Notes: generated by a model from the letters alone, not told the origin. Positions 19,916 through 29,763 are shown, counted from the first letter of the stretch. The stretch is DNA of 64,000 bases from Arthrobacter roseus (GCF_016907875.1 NZ_JAFBCU010000001.1:1860001-1924000); one strand, 5' to 3'. Made by a program: numbers and translations.

Positions 19916-20899
19916 CTAGCCAACCTGGGGAGGGGAAGTTGAACTATCTGCGGGTGCAGCCACTACCGAGGACGCCACAGCGATGGCCACGGCGCCCAAT
20001 CCTCCGTGGGCGGCCAGTACGGCGGGGAGCCGAGACTGGACAATATCGACTTCCGGCAGGTGGGCCAGCAACTCATCCACAACGGCGCTTGCCTGTTCCT
20101 CATTGCCAAAGTGATGAACAGCTATCAAGGGCGTTCCGCTTCTGGCCAAAGCGTCCATCACAACGATCTCGACAAGGCGCCCCACGGCGCGCGGAGCGGT
20201 ACGCGCCTTCTCCAGCAGAACAATACCGCCGTCGACAACCTGCAGAATTGGCTTGACGGCCAATAGCATTCCGATCCACCCCGCTGCTGGCCCGATACGT
20301 CCGCCTCGCCTCAGCTGATCCAAAGACGGTACATAGAAGTACAGGTTCGTTTCAGCTGTCATCTTTCGCGCCCGGTCTGCCACGACCGCCAGAGACGACC
20401 CTTTTGCGGCTTCTTCAGCGGCGGCGATCACTCCATAGCCCATCGCCATGGCAACTGTTCGGCTATCGAGGACTTCCACCGGAAAGTCCACGCGGCGTGA
20501 GGCCAACCGGGCTGCATCCACCGTTCCCGAGAGAGCCCCGGATAGGTGAATCGAGACTGCACCGGTGAACCCTGCCAGTTTCAGCTCTCTGTACTTGGCT
20601 TCAAATTGGCCCGGCGACGGCCTCGAAGTGACGACGCGCTTTCCTTCCGCAAGGGCGATCGCCAACGTTGACGTCAGATCGACTTCGTCCTCGCTGAATA
20701 TCCGATCGTTGATCATGACCGGCATCTGGACTGTGCTCACCGTGCCGGGTAGAACCGCGGTTGCGCCATGCGTTCCGCCCGCCGTGTCAGGTAAAGCCGC
20801 TGCAGAGTCGGTTACAACGGCGATGCGTGTCCCGCTTCCAGGCATGCTGGAGGCTGGCGCTTTCCTGATGCGCTTCGAAGCACGGTCCAGCCAGCTCAT
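19916..20899 (-). CDS. DegV family (fatty-acid-binding) protein
   Basis: DegV/FakB-like proteins bind a fatty acid and, in Firmicutes, present it to a fatty acid kinase. 327 residues, somewhat longer than the usual 280 because of about 24 N-terminal residues before RIAVVTDSAAALP. Conserved features are VVTSRPSPGQFEAKY, the GFTGAVSIHLSGALSGT block with the lipid headgroup Ser, and DSRTVAMAMGYGV. No FakA partner is in the window. It begins 9 bases after the leuS stop, so it belongs to the leuS unit. Confidence 0.92.
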   Translation of the reverse strand: MSWLDRASKRIRKAPASSMPGSGTRIAVVTDSAAALPDTAGGTHGATAVLPGTVSTVQMPVMINDRIFSEDEVDLTSTLAIALAEGKRVVTSRPSPGQFEAKYRELKLAGFTGAVSIHLSGALSGTVDAARLASRRVDFPVEVLDSRTVAMAMGYGVIAAAEEAAKGSSLAVVADRARKMTAETNLYFYVPSLDQLRRGGRIGPAAGWIGMLLAVKPILQVVDGGIVLLEKARTAPRAVGRLVEIVVMDALARSGTPLIAVHHFGNEEQASAVVDELLAHLPEVDIVQSRLPAVLAAHGGLGAVAIAVASSVVAAPADSSTSPPQVG

Positions 20900-20908
20900 G
20901 ACCAGAAC

Positions 20909-23407
20909 CTACACGGGAACGATGTTGACCAGCTTGGGCGCTCGGACTATCACCGTGCGGATCTCCTGCCCATCAAGCGCTCGCAGAGCTGCTTCTGATC
21001 GCAGAGCCAGATCCCGGAGTTCGTCCTCGCTGATATCCGGTGACACCTCGAGGCGGTCACGGACCTTGCCCTTGACTTGGACCACGGCTGTAATACTGTC
21101 CACCGTCAACAAGGATTCGTCAACGGTCGGCCAACCTGCAGCGGCCACCGAGGGCTCATGCCCGAGGATCGACCACATATCCTCCGCAGTATAAGGGGCA
21201 AAGAGACTGAGCACGACGGCGACCGCCTCCGTTGCCTCCCGCACTGCTGGATCGGCTGCACCAGCCCCCGAATCGATTTCCTTGCGAGTGGCGTTCACCA
21301 GTTCCATGATTTTGGCAATGACAACATTGAACTTGTGCTGGTCCAGCAGCACGGAAGCGTCCGCGACTGTCCTGTGCGTTGCTGAGCGAAGGCCCCTGTT
21401 TCCCATTGATGGATCGGTTCCGGGCGTGGTGGCAACATCGCGGGCGAGCCGCCATGCGCGGGCCAGGAACTTCGCGGACCCGGATGGCGAAACGTCTGCC
21501 CAGTCCACGTCGTCTTCCGGTGGTGAAGCGAAAATCATGGTCAGACGGACCGCATCAACACCGAAAGTGTCCAGCTGCTCCCCCAGATCAACGCCATTAC
21601 CCAGAGACTTACTCATGGCCTTGCCGCCGTTGAGCACCTGACCCTGGTTCAGCAAAGCATTGAACGGTTCATCAAAGTCGATGAGTCCAAGATCATTAAT
21701 GACCTTGGTGAAGAACCGGGCATACAAGAGATGGAGGATAGCGTGTTCGACTCCTCCGACGTACTGCTGCACTGGCAGCCAGTTGTTGGCGGCGTCAGAG
21801 TCGAAAGGTCCATCAGTATACCCTGGCGACGTGAACCGCAAGAAGTACCACGAGGAATCCACAAAGGTATCCATGGTGTCCGTATCCCGGGTAGCACTAC
21901 CGCTACAGCGCGGGCAATCCACTGCAGCCCAATCACGTGCCGCGGCCAAAGGAGAAGTGCCCTTCGGCGCGAGCTCCTCACCACGCAGGTTCTCTGGAAG
22001 GGTGACCGGAAGCTGGTCATCTGGAACCGGTACCTCACCGCAGCTGGCGCAGTGAATGATGGGAATGGGAGTTCCCCAGAATCGCTGTCGTGACAGCAAC
22101 CAATCGCGGAGCCGGAAGTTGACAGTTTCTTCGCCGGCGTCACTGGAGGTAAGAATTCGGACGGCTACAGCGACCGCCTCCTCTTGCGGCAGGCCTGTAA
22201 GCGACCCTGAGTTGACAAGCGTTCCATCTCCCGTGGTCGCCATACCGGATTCAGCGGGGTGCGCTTCTCCCGTGTCCACAACGACACGCACCGGAAGATC
22301 GAAAGCCAGAGCAAAGTCTAGGTCGCGCTGGTCATGTGCCGGCACAGCCATGATGGAACCTGTTCCATAATCTGCCAGAACGTAATCGGCGGCCCACACG
22401 GGAAGACGTTCCCCACTGAGCGGGTTAATGGCATAACGTCCGGTGAAGACGCCGGTCTTTTCGCGTTCAGTGGACTGGCGTTCGATCTCGGAGAGCGACC
22501 GCACCTTGTCCCTGTACTGCTCTAGCTCGGGGCGGCGGGCCTCCGTGACCAGATCCACCGCAAGCTGGGAGTCAGCGGCGACTACGTAAAAGGTAGCCCC
22601 GTAAAGGGTGTCCGGCCGCGTTGTGAACACGGTGACGTCGTGTTCAGGCTGGTCTGGGGTGGATTCAATTCGGAACCGAACATGAGCGCCCGCGGATCGG
22701 CCTATCCAGTTTCGTTGCATGGACAGGACTCGGTCTGGCCACTTGCCCTCCAACTGCGCCATGTCATCCAGTAGTCTGTCCGCGTAGTCCGTGATGCGGA
22801 AGTACCACTGATTGAGTGACTTTTTTGTGACTGGGGTACCGCAGCGTTCGCAGGCACCGTTGACAACCTGTTCGTTGGCGAGCACCGTCTGGTCCTTTGG
22901 GCACCAGTTCACTGGCGAATCCTTGCGGTATGCCAGTCCTTTCTCGTAGAAGCGTAGGAACAACCACTGTGTCCAACGGTAGTACTCGGAGTCCGAGGTA
23001 TGCAGCCTGCGCGACCAGTCTGCACTGATCGCATAGCGCTTGAAAGATGCTGCCTGAGTGTCAATGTTTGCGTACGTCCACTCGCTCGGGTGCGCATTTC
23101 TCTGGATCGCCGCGTTCTCAGCGGGCAGGCCAAAAGAGTCCCATCCAATGGGATGGAGCACATCATAGCCAAGCTGTCGCCAGTAGCGAGAGATGACGTC
23201 CCCCATGGCGAAAGCCTCGGCATGCCCCATGTGAAGATCGCCTGAGGGGTACGGGAACATGTCCAGGACGTAGCGCCGTTCCCGGCTTCCGTCGTCGAGC
23301 GGTGTGAAGACTTTGAGCTCATCCCACACCGCTGGCCACTTTCGCTCCATCGCGGCAAAGCTGTAGACGGCGTCCGGAGACCGGGAATCAGTTGGCTCGT
23401 TACTCAC
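20909..23407 (-). CDS. leuS: Leucyl-tRNA synthetase
   Basis: Class I synthetase charging tRNA-Leu. 832 residues. The HIGH signature appears as [14 protein letters not shown], the CP1 editing domain carries the TTRPDT-type motif ([14 protein letters not shown]), and KMSKS is [14 protein letters not shown] start with an AGGG-rich stretch upstream. Its leader contains an eight-codon Leu-rich ORF and a terminator hairpin, so expression is probably attenuated in response to Leu-tRNA charging. Genes degV, comEA, comEC and holA follow closely and may share this control. Confidence 0.98.
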   Translation of the reverse strand: MSNEPTDSRSPDAVYSFAAMERKWPAVWDELKVFTPLDDGSRERRYVLDMFPYPSGDLHMGHAEAFAMGDVISRYWRQLGYDVLHPIGWDSFGLPAENAAIQRNAHPSEWTYANIDTQAASFKRYAISADWSRRLHTSDSEYYRWTQWLFLRFYEKGLAYRKDSPVNWCPKDQTVLANEQVVNGACERCGTPVTKKSLNQWYFRITDYADRLLDDMAQLEGKWPDRVLSMQRNWIGRSAGAHVRFRIESTPDQPEHDVTVFTTRPDTLYGATFYVVAADSQLAVDLVTEARRPELEQYRDKVRSLSEIERQSTEREKTGVFTGRYAINPLSGERLPVWAADYVLADYGTGSIMAVPAHDQRDLDFALAFDLPVRVVVDTGEAHPAESGMATTGDGTLVNSGSLTGLPQEEAVAVAVRILTSSDAGEETVNFRLRDWLLSRQRFWGTPIPIIHCASCGEVPVPDDQLPVTLPENLRGEELAPKGTSPLAAARDWAAVDCPRCSGSATRDTDTMDTFVDSSWYFLRFTSPGYTDGPFDSDAANNWLPVQQYVGGVEHAILHLLYARFFTKVINDLGLIDFDEPFNALLNQGQVLNGGKAMSKSLGNGVDLGEQLDTFGVDAVRLTMIFASPPEDDVDWADVSPSGSAKFLARAWRLARDVATTPGTDPSMGNRGLRSATHRTVADASVLLDQHKFNVVIAKIMELVNATRKEIDSGAGAADPAVREATEAVAVVLSLFAPYTAEDMWSILGHEPSVAAAGWPTVDESLLTVDSITAVVQVKGKVRDRLEVSPDISEDELRDLALRSEAALRALDGQEIRTVIVRAPKLVNIVPV

Positions 23408-23462
23408 TGGCTATGCCCTGTCCTCTATCTGTTTCTTCAACGAACTCCTGCCCTGAACACAC

Positions 23463-23488
23463 AAAAGCCCCTCGTGGGAACAAGGGGC
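23463..23488 (-). terminator. Leader terminator (attenuator) upstream of leuS
   Basis: On the minus strand GCCCCT / AGGGGC form a 6-bp stem with a 10-base loop, followed at once by TTTTGT. It lies 55 bases before the leuS GTG and 20 bases after the leader-peptide stop, and just behind a second hairpin (CCGCAC / GTGCGG, 23492-23508) that starts at the leader stop codon. Confidence 0.7.
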
Positions 23489-23491
23489 GGA

Positions 23492-23508
23492 CCGCACTCG
23501 ATGTGCGG
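23492..23508 (-). promoter_or_regulatory. Leader hairpin between leuS leader peptide and terminator
   Basis: CCGCAC-N5-GTGCGG, a perfect 6-bp stem beginning directly after the leader TAG. A ribosome stalled on the Leu codons would cover its 5' arm, which is how a switch to antitermination could start. I could not identify a strong antiterminator pairing by eye. Confidence 0.5.
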
Positions 23509-23535
23509 CTATCCAAGGCAAAGAATGAGATCCAT
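23509..23535 (-). CDS. Putative leuS leader peptide MDLILCLG
   Basis: Eight-codon ORF with three leucine codons (CTC, CTT, CTT; not the CTG that dominates neighbouring genes) plus one isoleucine, ending in TAG directly before a hairpin and an intrinsic terminator, all on the leuS strand. Weak ribosome site GTGGA 2-3 bases before the ATG; a TACAAT -10 lies 19 bases upstream, so the transcript would start about 12 bases before the ATG. This is the layout of a ribosome-mediated attenuator. Such attenuators have been predicted for leuS in some Streptomyces, as I recall. No experimental support is available here. Confidence 0.65.
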   Translation of the reverse strand: MDLILCLG

Positions 23536-23553
23536 GGATCCACTTTAGCGCAG

Positions 23554-23559
23554 ATTGTA
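23554..23559 (-). promoter_or_regulatory. Candidate -10 box for the leuS leader
   Basis: TACAAT on the minus strand, 18 bases before the leader peptide ATG. The region 17-18 bases further upstream has no consensus -35. Confidence 0.45.
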
Positions 23560-23592
23560 GGAACCACGGCCTGACTCAGGATACGATATTTA

Positions 23593-23612
23593 TGGTATGT
23601 GTGTGAATACCA
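23593..23612. promoter_or_regulatory. Inverted repeat TGGTAT-N8-ATACCA upstream of putA
   Basis: Perfect 6-bp arms around an 8-base GT-rich spacer, in the 322-base leuS/putA divergent gap. It lies about 120 bases before the putA ATG and 35 bases behind the leuS -10, so it could be an operator for a regulator of either gene. A second small palindrome (GACCAC-C-GTGGTC) lies at 23674-23686. The rest of the gap holds the leuS leader; no other gene is seen. Confidence 0.35.
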
Positions 23613-23729
23613 CGGGCCGGGGCGGAGTGCGTCCACGGCGGGGATCGGCTGACTCGCGTCAGGCGGGGCCACGGACCACCGTGGTCGGCGAAGCGGCAGC
23701 CCGTCACATCGTTAGGTAATCGAATAAAC

Positions 23730-26700
23730 ATGGGTAATAGCTTTACTCCAATGGACCCTGCTCCGGAGGAATTGGCTGACGATGTGGTAGCGCTCGTGGA
23801 GCGCTGGCTGCACCTCTCAGACGACTTCCATCCAACATCCACAGCAACTCCCTTAAAAGCCAAGAAGGGCACAAAATCAGCAGCCCTGCTGGCTGAAGTC
23901 CTCAAAGATGCGTCCGGGCTAAATTTCACGATCGGATTCGTCGATCGCGTCATCCGCCCCGAGGATACCGCTGTCGCTGCGAAGAATCTCTTCCAGTTGG
24001 CCGACCAGACGCCAACGTTCCTGCCGTGGTACATGCGTGCCGCGGTACGGCTCGGTGGGCGGCTAGCACCAGCCCTGCCGTGGATCGTCGTTCCTGTGGC
24101 CAGACGCGTGCTCCGCGAGATGGTGGCGCACCTCATTGTTGACGCACGGCCGAATCAGCTGGGTAAGGCGATCAGCGAGCTCACTGACGATTCATCGGTA
24201 CGCCTGAACATCAATCTTCTGGGTGAGGCAGTACTGGGCGACGCCGAGGCAGACGCCCGTCTTGAAGGAACCCGCGAGCTGTTGCTCCGTGATGATGTCG
24301 ACTACGTGTCCATCAAGGTTTCCTCGGTCGTCAGCTCGCTGAACTTGTGGGCTTTTGACGACATGGTTGAGCATGTCGCTGAACGTCTGGTGCCACTATT
24401 CCAGACAGCCGCATCCTCGCCCATGCCGAAGTTCATTAACTTGGACATGGAGGAGTACCACGACCTCGACCTCACCGTCGCAGTCTTCAAACGGATCCTC
24501 GCCCATCCGGAACTGAAGTTCCTTGAGGCGGGAATTGTTCTCCAGGCGTACTTGCCAGATGCTCTTGCTGCGCTTCAGGATTTGACCGTGTGGACCAAGG
24601 AACGCAAGGCAGATGGCGGTGCAGGTATCAAGGTCCGTCTCGTCAAGGGCGCCAACCTGCCCCTGGAAATTGTTGACGCTACTCTGCACGGCTGGGAAGT
24701 CGCGACGTGTGATAGCAAGCAGGAAACGGACACCAACTTCAAGCGCGTGCTGGACTGGGCACTGCGTCCGGAGAACTCGGCCGCCGTCCGGATGGGCGTT
24801 GCCGGACACAACCTCTTCGACGTCGCTTTCGCACGAATCCTATCGGAAAAGCGTGGTGTAGCTGACAGGGTCGAGTTCGAAATGCTGCTTGGGATGGCCG
24901 AGGAACAGGCAGCTGAAATCAAAAAAGATGTCGGTTCGCTCCTGCTCTACACACCTGTGGTGCATCCGGACCACTTTGACGTCGCCATCAGCTACCTGAT
25001 CCGTAGGCTGGAGGAGAACGCCAGCCAGGAAAACTTCATGTCGGCCGTTTTCGAGCTGACTTCCAACCCGACGCTTTTCATGCGCGAAAAGCAGCGGTTC
25101 CTCGATTCGCTGTATGAAGTAGACCAGATAGTTCCAGGCCCGCAGCGGTCCCAGGACACGGGCCGCTTCGAAATAGCGAACGACGGCGATTTCGTGAACC
25201 AGCCAGATTCGGATCCCTCGCTGGCGAATATCAGGCAGTGGGGCGCGGGCATCATCAGCCGCATGGAATCCTCGGACCTCGGAAATTCGTTGGTCGAGGA
25301 ATCATTTCTGGCAACACATGACGACGTCGACGCCGTCGTCACACGGGCTCTCGCTGCCCAGCCCGATTGGGCAGCTCTTGGTGGGGCCGGACGCGGCAAA
25401 GTTCTCCGGCATGCTGCCGCAGCGTTGGCCGAACGACGCGGTGAGCTCATTGAAGTTGCCGGCAGCGAGACCGGCAAGACCGTAGCTGAAGCGGATCCGG
25501 AAATTTCTGAGGCCATTGACTTCGCCACCTACTACGCCTACTTGGCCGATGAGTTGGATCAGATTCCCGGCGCAAAATTTGTCCCGTCGAAGCTCACAGT
25601 TGCTACTCCCCCATGGAACTTCCCCATCGCCATCCCAGCTGGTTCCATCCTGGCTCCGCTGGCAGCTGGCAGTGCCGTCATCATGAAGCCAGCGCCGCAG
25701 GCTCGCCGCTGTGCCGCCGTGATCGTGGAAGCGCTCTGGGACGCAGGTGTTCCGCGCGATGTCCTCATTTTTGCGGACGTGGAGGAGGGCGATGTCGGAC
25801 AGCACCTGATCGCTAATAAAGCAGTAGAACGGGTCATCCTGACTGGTGCCTACGACACCGCTAAACTCTTCCGGTCGTGGCGGAAGGACTTGCCGCTGCT
25901 GGCGGAAACCAGCGGAAAGAACGCCCTCATCATCACTCCGAGCGCGGATCTGGATCTTGCTGCCGCAGATCTGGTGAAGTCTGCTTTCGGGCATGCAGGA
26001 CAGAAGTGTTCGGCGGCATCGCTCGGTATTCTGGTGGGATCGGTCGGAGAATCCGAACGCCTCTTGAACCAGATCGTCGACGCGGCATCGTCACTCAAGG
26101 TCGGCTATCCTCAGAATCCCGAAACTGAGATGGGCCCCATCATTGAGCCCGCCTCGGGCAAACTGAAGACGGCTCTGACCACGCTGGGTGAAGGCGAGTC
26201 GTGGCTGGTAGAACCTCGGCAACTCGACGACACTGGCAAGCTCTGGTCCCCCGGAATCCGCACGGGTGTCAAGCCCGGGAGCTACTTCCATCTCACCGAG
26301 TTCTTTGGCCCCGTACTGGGCTTGATTCATGTGGACACCATTGAAGAGGCAATCGAAGTCCAGAATGCCCCCGTCTATGGGCTGACTGCAGGGTTGCATA
26401 GTATGGATAGTCAGGAGTTGGCACAATGGATCGATCAGGCTCAGGCCGGTAACCTCTACGTCAACCGTGGGATCACGGGAGCGATCGTCAGGCGTCAGCC
26501 CTTCGGCGGCTGGAAGCGTTCCGCCGTGGGACCAGGCGCGAAGGCTGGCGGCCCCAACTACCTCATCCATCTGGGCTCGTGGGAGCCGATTCCTCTGTTC
26601 CAGGGCGATGTCCATGTGGCACTCAGCACGCCGGTGAGGCAACTGCTGAAGTCGGCGGAAATCTCACGGGGAGAGACTGCGTTCCTGGGCCGTGCCCTTG

Positions 26701-27203
26701 CGGACGACCAGCGCCAGTATGCCACTATGTTCGGCACCGTCAGCGACGTCTCGGGTCTCGGCGTCGAACGCAATGAATTTCGGTATGTGCCAACCGAAGT
26801 AACCATCCGCCAAAACGAGGCAGGCTCCGTCGCAGAGACCATCCGCGTGTTGGCGGCCGGACTACGCGCGGGGGCAACTGTTTCCCTGAGCACCTCCAGC
26901 CAACTCTCCGCAAAGCTCGAGAAGATGCTGGGCGTAGACGGTATCGCACACGTCGTTGAGAACGACGGCGAGTGGCTCTCCAGGGCGCCCAAGGCCAGTC
27001 TTGGCCGTGTTCGCCTGATCGGTGGCGGATACAAGGCCCTGTGCGAGGCTACGGAGGGATCCCCCGACGTGGCGATCTACGATGGTCCGGTTACCGAGGC
27101 AGGACGGATCGAAATGCTTCCGTTCTTCCTGGAACAGGCCATCAGCATCACTGCGCATCGCTTCGGTAACCCTGACAGTGTTTCGCAGACTGTTTTGAAG
27201 TAA
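23730..27203 (+). CDS. putA: Bifunctional proline dehydrogenase / L-glutamate gamma-semialdehyde dehydrogenase
   Basis: Oxidises proline to glutamate in two steps: FAD-dependent proline dehydrogenase, then NAD-dependent aldehyde dehydrogenase. 1157 residues. The proline dehydrogenase barrel covers about residues 60-460 (INLLGEAVLG, INLDMEEYHDL, LQAYLPDA, KVRLVKGAN, FEMLLGMAEEQ). The aldehyde dehydrogenase covers about 510-990, with LLAETSGKNALI (general-base Glu) and GHAGQKCSAAS with catalytic Cys760. A C-terminal domain of about 150 residues resembles the extra ALDH-like domain of long PutA types. There is no N-terminal ribbon-helix-helix domain, so it should not be a DNA-binding self-repressor. 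Monocistronic, ending at a strong hairpin. Confidence 0.96.
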   Translation: MGNSFTPMDPAPEELADDVVALVERWLHLSDDFHPTSTATPLKAKKGTKSAALLAEVLKDASGLNFTIGFVDRVIRPEDTAVAAKNLFQLADQTPTFLPWYMRAAVRLGGRLAPALPWIVVPVARRVLREMVAHLIVDARPNQLGKAISELTDDSSVRLNINLLGEAVLGDAEADARLEGTRELLLRDDVDYVSIKVSSVVSSLNLWAFDDMVEHVAERLVPLFQTAASSPMPKFINLDMEEYHDLDLTVAVFKRILAHPELKFLEAGIVLQAYLPDALAALQDLTVWTKERKADGGAGIKVRLVKGANLPLEIVDATLHGWEVATCDSKQETDTNFKRVLDWALRPENSAAVRMGVAGHNLFDVAFARILSEKRGVADRVEFEMLLGMAEEQAAEIKKDVGSLLLYTPVVHPDHFDVAISYLIRRLEENASQENFMSAVFELTSNPTLFMREKQRFLDSLYEVDQIVPGPQRSQDTGRFEIANDGDFVNQPDSDPSLANIRQWGAGIISRMESSDLGNSLVEESFLATHDDVDAVVTRALAAQPDWAALGGAGRGKVLRHAAAALAERRGELIEVAGSETGKTVAEADPEISEAIDFATYYAYLADELDQIPGAKFVPSKLTVATPPWNFPIAIPAGSILAPLAAGSAVIMKPAPQARRCAAVIVEALWDAGVPRDVLIFADVEEGDVGQHLIANKAVERVILTGAYDTAKLFRSWRKDLPLLAETSGKNALIITPSADLDLAAADLVKSAFGHAGQKCSAASLGILVGSVGESERLLNQIVDAASSLKVGYPQNPETEMGPIIEPASGKLKTALTTLGEGESWLVEPRQLDDTGKLWSPGIRTGVKPGSYFHLTEFFGPVLGLIHVDTIEEAIEVQNAPVYGLTAGLHSMDSQELAQWIDQAQAGNLYVNRGITGAIVRRQPFGGWKRSAVGPGAKAGGPNYLIHLGSWEPIPLFQGDVHVALSTPVRQLLKSAEISRGETAFLGRALADDQRQYATMFGTVSDVSGLGVERNEFRYVPTEVTIRQNEAGSVAETIRVLAAGLRAGATVSLSTSSQLSAKLEKMLGVDGIAHVVENDGEWLSRAPKASLGRVRLIGGGYKALCEATEGSPDVAIYDGPVTEAGRIEMLPFFLEQAISITAHRFGNPDSVSQTVLK

Positions 27204-27215
27204 TCCATCGATAAA

Positions 27216-27257
27216 CACAAGGGATGGCACCGCTTGACTGCGGAGCCATCCCTTGTG
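27216..27257. terminator. Bidirectional terminator between putA and glpK
   Basis: Perfect 13-bp stem (CACAAGGGATGGC / GCCATCCCTTGTG) whose loop holds a further CCGC/GCGG pairing. It starts 13 bases after the putA stop; in the glpK direction it is followed by TTTAT. It also lies just beyond the glpK stop. Confidence 0.88.
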
Positions 27258-27277
27258 CGTTGATCAATCAGTAGAGT

Positions 27278-28792
27278 TTACTGAACGTCTTCATCAACCC
27301 AGTCAAAGGACTTGGTAACTGCCTTCTTCCAGAGCCTCATCTGACGGTCGCGCTCGGCAACGTCCATTTGCGGCTCCCACCTCTTGTCTTCAGCCCAGTT
27401 CTGGGACAGCTCGTCGGTATCCTTCCAGAAGTCGACAGCGAGCCCCGCAGCGTAGGCTGCACCCAGGGCCGTTGTCTCGATGACCTTTGGCCGGATGACG
27501 GTAATGCCGAGGATATCTGCCTGGAACTGCATCAGGGCGTCGTTGGCGACCATGCCGCCGTCGACCCGAAGATCTTCCATATCCACCCCAGAATCAGCAT
27601 TCGCTGCGTCTAGGACCTCCCGAGTCTGGAAGGCCGTCGCCTCCAATGCTGCACGGGCGATGTGTCCCTTGTTGACAAACCTGGTCATGCCGACGATCAC
27701 GCCTCTGGCGTCGCCGCGCCAGTAGGGAGCGAAGAGGCCGGAGAACGCTGGAACAATGTAGACACCGCCGTTGTCCTCCACGGTTTTGGCCAGCTGTTCC
27801 ACCTCCGGCGCCGATTTGATGATGCCCAGGTTGTCGCGCAGCCACTGGATCAGGGAACCAGTCACCGCGATCGAACCTTCCAGGGCGTAAACCGGCTTGC
27901 TGTCACCGAGCTTGTAACAGACGGTCGTCAACAAGCCGTTTTTGGAGTGGACTATCTCCTCACCGGTATTGACGATCATGAAGTTGCCAGTGCCATACGT
28001 GTTCTTCGCGCCGCCCTTGTCGAAAGCGGCCTGACCGAACGTAGCGGCCTGCTGGTCTCCGAGTATCCCGGCAACGGGTACCTCGCGCAGGAGCTGAGAG
28101 GTATGCACAGTTCCATAGACTTCCGAGGATGACTTGATCTCCGGCATCATCGAACGGGGAACCCCGAAAGTAGCGAGAATTTCCTCGTCCCACTCCAGTT
28201 TTGCCAGATCCATGAAAAGGGTTCTGGACGCGTTGGTGACGTCCGTGATGTGGACACCGCCGTCCGTTCCACCGGTGAGATTCCATGTCACCCAGCTGTC
28301 CGTGTTTCCGAACAGCAGATCCCCAGCATCCGCTTTTTCGCGGGCACCGTCGACATTGTCCAGAATCCACTTGATCTTGGTTCCGGAGAAGTAGGTTGCC
28401 AAGGGCAAGCCCACCTTTTCCTTAAAACGCTCCACTCCTCCGTCCGCGGCGAGCTCGTCGATAATTTTCTGTGTCCGTGTGTCCTGCCAAACGATGGCGT
28501 TGTACACCGGTTTACCCGTGTTGCGATCCCAAACGACCGCGGTCTCGCGCTGATTGGTAATACCGACCGCAGCGATGTCGTGCCTCGTGAGATTCGCTTT
28601 GGACAGTGCGGTACCAATCACCTCCCGGGTGTTGTCCCAGATCTCGGTTGCATTATGTTCCACCCAGCCAGCCTTGGGGAAGATCTGCTCATGTTCCTTC
28701 TGACCACTGGAAACAATATTGCCGTCGTGGTCGAACACGATGGCCCGGCTACTCGTGGTTCCCTGGTCTATCGCAATGACGTACTTCGACAT
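27278..28792 (-). CDS. glpK: Glycerol kinase
   Basis: FGGY-family kinase converting glycerol to sn-glycerol 3-phosphate. 504 residues, of usual length. Phosphate loop [13 protein letters not shown] at the N terminus, [12 protein letters not shown], the [10 protein letters not shown] and [15 protein letters not shown] blocks, and [19 protein letters not shown] near the C terminus. Located 70 bases behind glpF and clearly part of a glycerol-uptake operon; glpD is not in the window. Confidence 0.98.
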   Translation of the reverse strand: MSKYVIAIDQGTTSSRAIVFDHDGNIVSSGQKEHEQIFPKAGWVEHNATEIWDNTREVIGTALSKANLTRHDIAAVGITNQRETAVVWDRNTGKPVYNAIVWQDTRTQKIIDELAADGGVERFKEKVGLPLATYFSGTKIKWILDNVDGAREKADAGDLLFGNTDSWVTWNLTGGTDGGVHITDVTNASRTLFMDLAKLEWDEEILATFGVPRSMMPEIKSSSEVYGTVHTSQLLREVPVAGILGDQQAATFGQAAFDKGGAKNTYGTGNFMIVNTGEEIVHSKNGLLTTVCYKLGDSKPVYALEGSIAVTGSLIQWLRDNLGIIKSAPEVEQLAKTVEDNGGVYIVPAFSGLFAPYWRGDARGVIVGMTRFVNKGHIARAALEATAFQTREVLDAANADSGVDMEDLRVDGGMVANDALMQFQADILGITVIRPKVIETTALGAAYAAGLAVDFWKDTDELSQNWAEDKRWEPQMDVAERDRQMRLWKKAVTKSFDWVDEDVQ

Positions 28793-28862
28793 TTGATACT
28801 CCTTCGCTTTGTATGCTTGCCGGCAGAGTGCCCCGTAAGGATCACCGCTACCTCAGGGCCGA

Positions 28863-29612
28863 TCACGCTGCGGCTGGGATGGCCATCAACGTCGCCGCGA
28901 AACCTGCAATGACGCCACCTACAATGGGTCCCGCGATCGGCACCCACGCGTAGGCCCAGTCGCTTGGGCCCTTGCCACGGATAGGCAGAATTGCATGTGC
29001 TATACGCGGCCCCAGGTCACGGGCGGGATTAATGGCGTATCCGGTGGGACCACCGAGTGATGCACCAATGCCGACAACGAGTAGTGCAACCGCAAGCGGG
29101 CCAAGCTTGTCGGGGGTACCACCGAAGACCAGAATGACAAAGACCAGGACGAACGTCCCAATGACCTCCGTCAGGAAATTCCATCCATAGGAGCGAATCG
29201 CTGGACCGGTGGAAAAGACACCGAGTTTGTTGGCGGCGTCCGGCTCTTCATCGAAGTGCTGTTTGTAGGCCAGCCATGTGAAGACAGCGCCCACGATTCC
29301 GCCGAGTAGCTGCGCACACAGATAGACCAGAGTCGAGGCGAACGTCACCGCAACGCCAGCCGCATATTCCTCCCCACCATTAGCCCAGATTCCAAACGTC
29401 ACGGCGGGGTTGATGTGCGCACCGGACTGGACCGCTACATACACGCCGGCAAAGACCGCGAGCCCCCACCCCCAGTTGACCATGAGGAATCCCCCGCTGT
29501 TGCCCTTCGTCTTTCCCAGTGCAACGTTGGCGACAACGCCGCAACCGAGAAGAACCAGCATGGCGGTGCCAGCAAACTCCGAGATAAAAACTGTGCCAAG
29601 CGATACTTCCAT
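28863..29612 (-). CDS. glpF: Glycerol facilitator (MIP/aquaglyceroporin)
   Basis: Channel letting glycerol diffuse in, to be trapped by GlpK. 249 residues with six membrane segments. Both NPA motifs are intact: SGAHINPAVTFG and YAINPARDLGPRI; the Asp after the second NPAR is the mark of glycerol channels rather than water channels. ATG start. It is transcribed away from the aldo/keto reductase gene across 198 bases. Confidence 0.97.
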   Translation of the reverse strand: MEVSLGTVFISEFAGTAMLVLLGCGVVANVALGKTKGNSGGFLMVNWGWGLAVFAGVYVAVQSGAHINPAVTFGIWANGGEEYAAGVAVTFASTLVYLCAQLLGGIVGAVFTWLAYKQHFDEEPDAANKLGVFSTGPAIRSYGWNFLTEVIGTFVLVFVILVFGGTPDKLGPLAVALLVVGIGASLGGPTGYAINPARDLGPRIAHAILPIRGKGPSDWAYAWVPIAGPIVGGVIAGFAATLMAIPAAA

Positions 29613-29757
29613 TGATAACTCCTCAGTGCCTCATAACTGGTCCCAGCCGGGTGGCTCGACCATACCTTCGGCGGGGAACGCAGCCGGGATCCGACGTCCT
29701 CCCCAAACCGGCACCACACCGCTGTAACTACCCCAGTTGTGGAGTGACGCTGATCGC

Positions 29758-29763
29758 ATCATA
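29758..29763 (-). promoter_or_regulatory. Candidate -10 box for glpF-glpK
   Basis: TATGAT on the minus strand, about 145 bases upstream of the glpF ATG; -35 is not clear. The implied long leader (about 135 bases) holds only a weak CCACA/TGTGG inverted repeat. Confidence 0.35.

Noticed and set aside
20565-21194. Long open frames antisense to degV/leuS, and similar ones opposite comEC, putA and alaS
   Set aside because: They mirror real genes in high-GC DNA, show low-complexity Arg/Ser/Pro-rich products and lack ribosome sites.
23461-23560. T-box riboswitch upstream of leuS
   Set aside because: No T-box sequence (GGGTGG-type antiterminator bulge) or specifier loop is seen; the short Leu-rich ORF explains the layout better.
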